A DNA stretch of 64,000 nt from Symsagittifera roscoffensis (Eukaryota > Xenacoelomorpha > Acoela > Convolutidae), in NCBI RefSeq assembly GCF_963678635.1, contig NC_087068.1, forward strand, positions 56,839,896 to 56,903,895, read 5' to 3'. The translations under genes were made by a program, and so were the position numbers. This document shows, piece after piece, positions 56,297 to 64,000 of this stretch. The notes beneath the pieces are model-generated. The model was not told the DNA's origin. It ran no database searches and saw only the letters and a program-made list of their open reading frames with translations. Position 1 is the stretch's first letter. Each line of letters opens with the position of its first letter.

Positions 56297-57640
56297 GACA
56301 CTTTTAAAAGTTCCAAGTTTCAGAAAACACTTGCAACTTCTAAAATACTCGAGAGTTTTACAGCACAAGAAATCGGTGATTTGGCAACTAAGCCGACAAA
56401 ACTTGAGCAGACAAAAAAACCGAAAAAATAAATTTTCACCAGGAAAAACTTTTCAATTACCTCTACCAATGAGATTATTAAAATTCAATGATGAATCAAG
56501 TTGAAAATTGTAAATTGTTAACGGGAAAAAAATTTTGTTGCCGATTACAAGACATTTGATAGCGCAAGTGTAAAAATAAAGTTGATGCTAATAAAGCAAA
56601 CACAATCATTTTTTCGGAGGCAAAGACATTCATTACTCCGAAAGCAGTATTCTGAGAACAAACTGCTAATAAACAGCGTTGACTAAAACTTTGCCACCAA
56701 AAGATAGCGTTTTGTTCGTGCACGTGAAATATGAAGCAGTTGGAAGATTTTAAACCAAAGAAATCTGGAGAACTTTTAACATTTTACGACCAGAAATTAA
56801 GTGGTAAAGTGATCTTTCTAAAAAGGAATCACCGAACGTCCAAGGGGTTGCATCTGTCACTCTGAATTAGCTTTTCTGGATTACTCTGGTAAAAAATTCT
56901 ATGTGGGACTAAGTTGAGTGCGTTGTGTGGGGTTAAAACGTGTAGATGCAAATATAAAAAGCCTATCAAAAATGTTAATCTAGATTTTTTTCAGAAACTT
57001 TGTACCAATTTGATTGCTTTCTAGTTGAATACACCAAAAACAATAACTAATCGCTATAGTGCTTAGATATTTTTTGCTCAAAAACCTTGTGCCACAAATA
57101 ATCAATACGTAAAGATCCATTTCCAGTTTTTCCTCAAATAATTAAATTTAGACAAAGTTTAATTTTTCGAATGACAATTTTTGACCGTAATCAACGGTAT
57201 TTTCTGTGCCATTTTAATGACACTGATACCCCTAGCAATTTACAAAATTATTTCACGTTCACTCATTTTTTGTATAAATGCCGGGTTTCAAAAATAGTAG
57301 GCTTAGAATAATTTCCCGTTAAAGAATAGTTTCAAAAGCAGCCAATATCGTCAGTATAAGCGACTAATTTATTCAAAGCAACTAATGCAAGAGCAAAACA
57401 GGAAAAAAACATTGGAATCAGAACGAATCGGACTATTAATTTCTCTTCAATAGGGCCCCGCTAACTCTGCTATAAATTTTCACGGTATTCTTTCGATCGA
57501 ACCCGTAGCTGAGGAGCTTTTTATGCCCGGATTATTCTCCGACTTGTTTTTTGGAGTGAACCCTGCAAGTAAGATTTGGTAAGGCAACATTCTAAAAAAG
57601 TGAAATAAATAGCAGGAGTGCAAAAAAGGCCAAAATTTTC
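56297..57640. other. Intergenic, no gene seen
   Basis: No supported frame. AT-rich with no marked repeat until the satellite-like phrases begin near 57640. Confidence 0.45.
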
Positions 57641-58720
57641 CAAAGTTTAATTTTTCCCACACAATTCAGGGAAATGCCAATTCTGGAGGGAACATTCTCG
57701 TAACCAGTTTCTGCGATTGAATCTTAATCTCAGATTTCTCCAGAAAACCGCCGGAGTAATTTATTTGAATTTTCAAACGTTTTTTTCCAAAAAGCAATCA
57801 AGTTTTTTCAGTGAAAAAAACCGAAAAACTGTTATTACAAAAAATTCAAAAAGTTTCCAAGAAACGATAAAAACTCAAAACTTTGACTTTTCCAAAGGCC
57901 AGCACTTGTTTTCTATAAACTTCTTGTCTATAAAAGGGCGTATCTACTTGAGCATTGAAGAATACACTACCGGCTCTCTCGATTGAACACTTAATTTAAG
58001 AATTACCAGGATCGTTTCCGAGAAAAATAATTTAAGAACGATCAAAGTTTCAAAACTTTGACTTTTTGAAAACCATAAAACATTTCCAAAAAAAAGCAGG
58101 TTGCAGCAGCTTACGCAAGGAGGCTTCGTGCAACCTTTTGTTTCAAATCAACACTTATTATCAGATTTAGCAGGAGCATTTTCGAAAAAAAACAGTCAAA
58201 TTTTCAAAAAAAAATTAAATATTTTGAAGTCCACGACAGACATTTTACAGACATAAGGGCATATCCATTTAATCAATGAGAATTGTAACTACCTGTTTCC
58301 TTAATTGAGTTCTCAATCCCAGATTTGACGGGGTAGTTTTTGAGAAAAAACCAAATTGACAACTTTTCTGGCCATATCTTTTTTACAAAAAGTTTTGGGC
58401 AAATCCGATTATGCAGGGCAGCTTTTCGAAAACAGATCTGTTATTTGAATCCATGATCTCAGATTTCGCACAAAACGTTTTCAGGAAAAAGAAAAAACGG
58501 ATGTAAAATTTTCTTTGCTGAAAATTTCGAAGGCCGTAGAAGGTGAGGTAAGGTGAAAAAAGAAAAGAAGAATAAGCTGCACACAGGAGATCAGCCTGTC
58601 TTTCCATCGGTAGCCTTCTTTTGAAAATCTATAGAATATTTTAGAGAAACTAGATTTTTTGTACCAAGCGCAAAAACTTTTCAAAGCGTCTCAATCAATG
58701 ATTTAAAAATCAAAAAGAGT
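57640..58720. repeat. Satellite-like array 2
   Basis: Same family as 53000-54560. Phrases such as AAACTTTGACTTTTCCAAAGG, ATTGAACACTTAA, CAGATTTGACGGGGTAGTTTTTGAGAAAA and TTTCGAAGGCCGTAGAAGG recur at roughly 150-200 bp. Frames at 57717-57986, 58383-58607 and 58481-58684 are shadows. Confidence 0.75.
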
Positions 58721-60199
58721 AGATTTTCACAATATTTGATTTATCAAACAAAACCTTGATTGAAATTCATTTTGAAGTCCTTTTTGAACTGCCTTAAATT
58801 TTGAATTTTGGCCTGAAGTCATTTCAGCAGGAAACTCAGCGGAGTTTTGTTCTAGACCTATCATTGCGATACTTAATTTGGACCATGTGTCAACATCACA
58901 TCGCCTCATAAGATTGTGTGCATCAGTAACCTCAATAATATTTTAACTTGAGCGCTTCTCGGGGTTAATTAACAGTTATTTAAAGTTATTTAAGATTTTA
59001 CGCGTTTGTATAGTCCTATCATCACAAAATGCAGAAACTTTAACGCAATAAGTAGCCCTATCGAAGTAAAAATAAGTTTAAAGAAACCTTGGAAAGAAAT
59101 TTAGCTAGGTGCCGGAATCAACCACGCATCTGCGCAACGATTGCTTGAAAAACTTCTAAGACTAGCTTCCATTAAAGCAACTACAGATGCTACTAAATTT
59201 TCATTGCTATGCAGAAAAAATGCCACCAAATAGAAATGTTCTCTTAATAAAGGTTGCGGATTTGAATTTGCGACCTGTAAATTAGGACTCTCACTTCTTT
59301 GCATCAGCACCACAGTAGTTTGGATAATAAATTATGGCCTAGCTAAACCTGAAAATAAATAATTGATTTTTTATGAATTTATTGTAATTATAAGAAGGCA
59401 AAGCGTAATGAGTAAAAACAGTAGTGAAAAATTAGCTTAAACTATTATGGATAGTTTGTAACTTGATATCATAACGCTCCATATCTAGGAAAAAAAGCTC
59501 AAGAAAACAATGGTAAAACTCAAAGATAACTTAAGAACTCATCAGACTTGTCGTGCAGGCTTTATTTTACCAGAAAGTTATTTTTGATCATAAGTCTGAT
59601 GAATAGAAAATTCGAATACATAAAACCATGCGTTATAGGTGCAGTCAAATTTGTACCTCTAGAAGTTACTTTAAAATACGGACTTAAATAATCAAGTTCA
59701 CGGCGTAACATTGTTTTTCTACACTCGCACACACTGTCTTGCGTACGTTGCTCGTGAACAATTACCAGCTTAATGAAAAAAAAACGAGAAAAAAAACATT
59801 ATAAAACTTTGTAAAATAGTTGTAACCTAAAGCCTCGTAACCTAAAATAATCCGTTTGAAAAGCGAAAAAAAAAATAAAAAATTTTGGAAAATTAATTTG
59901 AATGCTAAAACAATTTTTCATTTTTCGACACTTTAAATTCCAACTTTTTGCGGATTTCACTGCTAGAACAAAGAAAAACACTTATGCACAGAAGATCTTC
60001 AGAAAATGTTTTCCTATTATCCATTGATTCTTAGAAATTAGCGGTAGTTTTGAAAAACGGTTGATTGCCAAAGATCAAAAACTAAAAATTAGAAACGTTT
60101 TTAGCTGTAATCCGATCAAAACATACTCGCATAAATAATAATGGCAATAATTTATCTCAGACGACGAACTTCAAAGATGTTGAAGCTAGAAGCCAGCTA
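58721..60199. other. Intergenic, no gene supported
   Basis: The 70-codon minus-strand frame at 59101-59313 includes a GGTCGCAAATTCAAATCC stretch that faintly resembles a tRNA B-box, so the area may hold a decayed SINE. No other structure is visible. Confidence 0.35.
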
Positions 60200-60960
60200 A
60201 AGCTGGATATACCTGTTTGATAATTTTTGAACTTTTTGTACTGATGCGAAAGGACACGGATAATTTGGCTTTTCCGAGGGTCATAATTTCTTGTATGAAA
60301 CTTTTTGATCCCACCTCACGTGCCTTCGATTGAAGCTAAATCTCAGATTTGTGAGGCTAAATTTCAAGAAAAATTAAATATTTTCAAAAACCGGTCAAAA
60401 AATGAAAATGTGACTTTTCGGAGGCTAATAACTTTTTGTGTAAAAAGGTTTAGGCGTAATTCTTCCTGCAGCGGAGTCCTGCTGCTCAATGAAATCAAAA
60501 CCTCAGATTTGGGGGGATAGTTTTTGAGATCAGTTGAAAATTTTCAAAAATGGTCAAAAAATCAAAAATTGACTTCTTTAAGATCCTTTTTTTGTGTAAA
60601 AAATTTGGGCGTGGCCGCTAATGAAGGAGAGCTTCCCACAGCCTGTTCTATCAATTGAACCCATAACCTCAGACTTTGGAGGGTAGTTTTCGAGAAAGCG
60701 CAAAAAATTCAAAAAATGGGGCAAAAATTACCCCAACACACTTTTTCGAAGGCTGTAGAAAATGAAGTAGGATAAAAAAAAAGATTGAGGGAGTATGCGA
60801 ACACACAAATGAGTGGGCAGAATTCTCATTAATTTAACTTCTTCGAAAATCGGTAGAGTATTTTTTTGGCAGAGAGGGCAAAACAGGAAAAAAAATTCAA
60901 AGCGTCTCAAAAAAAGGCCCGATCCCATAAATTTTCATAAGACCTGTTTTTATCAAACAA
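60200..60960. repeat. Satellite-like array 3
   Basis: About four units of the family described at 53000-54560, with TTTTCCGAGGGTCATAATTT, AAATCTCAGATTTG, GGCGTGGCCGCTAATG and ACACTTTTTCGAAGGCTGTAGAAA. Frames at 60305-60520 and 60813-61094 are shadows. Confidence 0.8.
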
Positions 60961-61532
60961 AATTTTTTATGCAATTTTTGCCAATTTTTAATTTCAGTTT
61001 TTTTGTTTCAATTGAAATTGAGTATCAAATCAAACTTGGATTAATTGTGGCACCTCGCGTAGATCCTGAAATTAAACCATGTGAACTGTTGTAGAAGATT
61101 GTTCGGTAATTGATTGGAAACACTTCGGCCGGTTGTTTTAACACTCTATTTCGGTACCATTTTTAAATTTTGTTTGAAGAAAAAAAGGTTAAAATGAGTC
61201 TCATGAACTAGCTTCTACCAGCCTAAATAATCATAAAACGAACTTTCTGACACTTAATAGGCTTGCATTGTTGTTTTATAATAAACGTTTTTTTGCGGAT
61301 TGACATCCAAACACAACCAAAAAAAAATCTCAAGCCAATTTTACGACAGGTAGGCTCCTAGATTAGCACATGCTGTTAAAATTAGAAAAATCTAATGTGA
61401 AATTAACGAATGGTTTAATTTCTGCTTTTTCTGGATGTATTTATATTGTTTTTGTAGGTTACTTGCGACCAGATATTTCTAGCCGAGAAGCAGCACTCGC
61501 TACTAAATGATCGTTTCATATTATATTTAAAG
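60961..61532. other. Intergenic, no gene seen
   Basis: No supported feature. Confidence 0.4.
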
Positions 61533-61720
61533 CAGGGGCGGATCTAGGATTTTCTTGAGGATGGGGCGGATTTTCAAAAAAAATCGAAATTTTTGACCTT
61601 TTTTTAGGTCGACCAAATAGAATTTCCGAGCTCTCCTAAAGCACGAAAAAAAATTAGGGTCCATTGGCCAAAAATGGATTTCTTAAAAGTACCAAAGGGG
61701 GATCCTTTTTGGCGGGTGAT
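61533..61720. mobile_element. hAT-like element fragment
   Basis: Left terminus CAGGGGCGGATCTAGGATTT, nearly identical to that at 10377. It shares TTTTAGGTCGACCAAATAGAATTTCC with the hAT-like fragment near 47700 and ACCAAAGGGGGATCC with the foldback. The right end is not found. Confidence 0.65.
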
Positions 61721-62567
61721 TACTGATTATCGGCAATGGTCTGTATTTCTGCCGGTAGATGTCAGTCAAGTTAGAAGATAATAAAAAAGTGGGGTAAAAC
61801 CATGAATAAATGGGTACAAAGATATTTTCTAAGCAGTTCGAATCGAAACAGAGATTTAAGTGTGATATGAAATTCTTTTAGAAATGCCAGAATTAGTTGC
61901 TCCGCGTACAACTGCGTCGATCCAAATTTAGTTCGGGTTGTCGTGTCGGAAAACTGATAACGTTTATTAACTCCCGGTCTGCTAAACTAGCGAAATTTGC
62001 TGAAACCTTACTTTTTTGAGCTTGATTTTGGTGTATTACACTATATTTTTTTTTTGCAGAAACCAAGTGATTTTATTTGAATTAGTTTTCGTTGGAAATT
62101 TTTTTACTTTATTCAAAGCTGAAGTAATAACTTGAATTAATCTTTCAGACACAGTTTTTAGATACTTTTCTAAAACAAAAAATCCAGGCAAGCGGATTTT
62201 GAGGAAAAAAGTGAACTGTCTGAAATAAACTTTTATTTTTTCATTTTATAAAATTAGGAAACTAAACCATGAAGTTACTATTAGAAGTTTTCATATAAAA
62301 AGCAGCCAGGGTCCATAAAAATAATTTTGTCAATACTACTTTTGCTTGCTGAAGTGTGTTTTTAGCCAGCTGCTTAATTGACTTCTTCGCAAAAATTGAC
62401 TTAAAGGGGAATTTTTTGATGATGATTTGTAATGCTCAGAAAGTATAGGGTAAATTTTCAAAAAAAATGCTCGTGGTAGTTAAGCGTGCATGGTGTTAGA
62501 GATCTATAGGTCAACAATCGCATTCTAAAAAATCTTCGAAAGTGTCAGGAAAAACAAGTCTGAACAC
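61721..62567. other. Intergenic, no gene seen
   Basis: No supported feature; AT-rich. Confidence 0.4.
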
Positions 62568-63167
62568 TTTTAATTTTTCAGACAGGAAATTTCAGATTGA
62601 AATTCTGATATCATTTTCTCGCTATTTTTCAATTCAGTCTCTTCTGCTTACTCACAAATAAACAAAAAAAAATCAAAAAAGCATGAAAAACGTTGATAAA
62701 TTTTTACCTAATTTTAGTTGGATTAATGAAAATTGGAGTAATCATAGTATTCTGCACCTTTTATGCAGCAGAATAGTAACGTAAAAATCCAAACAACTAT
62801 AAAATCAAAGAATTTGATTTTCTGAGAATCCTAGCTTTTTGAGTGAAAAATAAGACCTAGCTATTTATTTTAATTTTTCAGACAGGAAATTTCAGATTGA
62901 AATTCTGATATCATTTTCTCGCTATTTTTCAATTCAGTCTCTTCTGCTTACTCACAAATAAACAAAAAAAAATCAAAAAAGCATGAAAAACGTTGATAAA
63001 TTTTTACCTAATTTTAGTTGGATTAATGAAAATTGGAATAATCATAGTATTCTGCACCTTTTATGCAGCAGAATAGTAACGTAAAAATCCAAACAACTAT
63101 AAAATCAAAGAATTTGATTTTCTGAGAATCCTAGCTTTTTGAGTGAAAAATAAGACCTAGCTATTTA
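62568..63167. repeat. 300-bp tandem duplication, two nearly identical units
   Basis: Units 62568-62867 and 62868-63167 align with a constant 300-base offset; I saw one substitution (GGAGTAATC versus GGAATAATC). It is either a very recent event or an assembly artefact. Confidence 0.95.
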
Positions 63168-63910
63168 TTAAGAAGGGATTCACGTAAGATGAAATTTCCA
63201 TTGAACTAAAAAAACTCAGCTTTGGGAGTGTAGTTTCCGAAAAAAAGCCAATAACTTTCACAAAAAGGGGTCAAAAATTCAAAATTTCGACTTTTCCGAA
63301 GACCTTAATTTTTTGTCAAAAAAATGGGTTAGTCGGGTATGCATAGGAGCTTCCCAAAACCCGTTCTTTGGATTGAACCCAAAATCTCAGTAGATTGAAG
63401 GTAGTTTTAGAGAACGTCCGAAAAGTTTAAGAAACGGCCAAAAATCTAAAGCTTGACTTTTCCGAGGGTGATGAGTTTGTGTAAAAAAAAGATGAGAGGC
63501 CGCTAATGCAGTGGAGTTTCTCACTACCCGTTATCTCCATTGAACCCACAATCAATCTCAGATTTGGGTGGTTAGTTTTCGAGAAAATTCAAAAAGATTT
63601 TTAAAAAAACGGTCGAAAATCAAAGACTATTCCGAGTGCCATAATTTAGTGTGTAAAACAATATGAGCTTAGCCGCTTCAAATCCATTCAATTCATTGAA
63701 ACCAAAACCTCAGATTTGGGAGAGTAGTTTTCGAGGGAACGAAAAAATCTATATGGGTCAAATATTCTCTCCACACTTTTTTCGAAGGCTGTAAATAAAG
63801 GGGCAAAATCAGAAACTAATCGGTAGAATAATTAATAGAAAAACTAAAATTTTAGCAATCAGTGAAAACTTTCAGAGCCTCTTAAAAATAAAATAAAACC
63901 AATCCAAGAA
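63168..63910. repeat. Satellite-like array 4
   Basis: About four units of the 53000-54560 family, including CGACTTTTCCGAAGACC, GGCCGCTAATGCAGTGGAG, TTATCTCCATTGAACCCA and TTTTTTCGAAGGCTGTAAAT. It lies directly after the 300-bp duplication. Confidence 0.8.
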
Positions 63911-64000
63911 AATCTCACGTCCCCAGAAACTACAACGAACAACAGTTGCAACAACACTGATACTTGCTTCCAGCAGAAAAAATCCGTAATGTGGCAACTA

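Noticed and set aside
55961-56431. 156-codon plus-strand frame
   Set aside because: Mostly translated subterminal repeats of the transposon, running past its right end into flanking sequence.
59220-59300. Possible tRNA or SINE B-box on the minus strand
   Set aside because: AAATTCAAATCC departs from the B-box at key positions and no A-box at the right distance is convincing.
1-64000. CRISPR arrays, bacterial operons, prophage
   Set aside because: No regularly spaced identical repeats with unique spacers, no Shine-Dalgarno-led gene clusters; introns and animal-type genes show a eukaryotic genome.

Overview
This window is AT-rich eukaryotic, almost certainly metazoan, DNA. It has few genes and many repeats. 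The evidence is two rhodopsin-type GPCR exons with GT-AG borders, a two-exon gene with a clean phase-0 intron, metazoan-type retroelements, Polinton-type DNA polymerase remains and many short inverted-repeat transposons. There are no operons, Shine-Dalgarno sites or CRISPR arrays. The species cannot be named from sequence alone; an aquatic invertebrate is a guess.

Layout. 1-4700: two direct copies of a ~1.27 kb sequence separated by a GTAT-rich microsatellite. 6309-6902 (minus): an intact 197-codon ORF with a His/Cys pair typical of papain-like (NlpC/P60, LRAT, PPPDE-type) folds. 8150-9015 (minus): a decayed Polinton/Maverick-type protein-primed DNA polymerase B. 10377-10538: a small hAT-like MITE. 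11008-13590 and 34490-36560: diverged direct copies of one sequence that flank a very large, decayed Ty3/gypsy-class element (about 14117-33356).

The large element holds gag, protease, RT, RNase H and integrase in canonical order. It then has a membrane-anchored Pro/Ser-rich ORF (23952-25075), an envelope-like region with an internal repeat copied three times (25275-29040), a long Pro/Thr/Ser-rich ORF (29969-31647) and a short serine-rich coding remnant near the right end. It is broken by many stops and frameshifts, local duplications, an antisense coding patch inside the envelope-like region and an inverted envelope fragment.

Right of the element, 36560-64000 holds further TE debris and some gene pieces. 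These are an unrecognised coding remnant split by a 486-bp MITE, a tRNA-like SINE remnant, a long hairpin, GPCR TM2 and TM3 exons (40078-40798, minus), a hAT-like foldback, a LINE reverse-transcriptase remnant (48700-49570, minus) and a convincing two-exon gene for a 228-residue single-pass coiled-coil membrane protein (49853-50848, plus). Satellite-like arrays recur from 53000 to 63900.

The clearest apparently new object is a DNA-transposon family with three copies (12026-13212, 45312-46642, 54750-56296). The copies share terminal inverted repeats, 4-bp target duplications, dense arrays of the near-palindrome GCGGAATCCGC and an internal 33-bp minisatellite. One copy can be compared with an empty site inside this same window. 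The second main point is the multi-ORF envelope-bearing retroelement.
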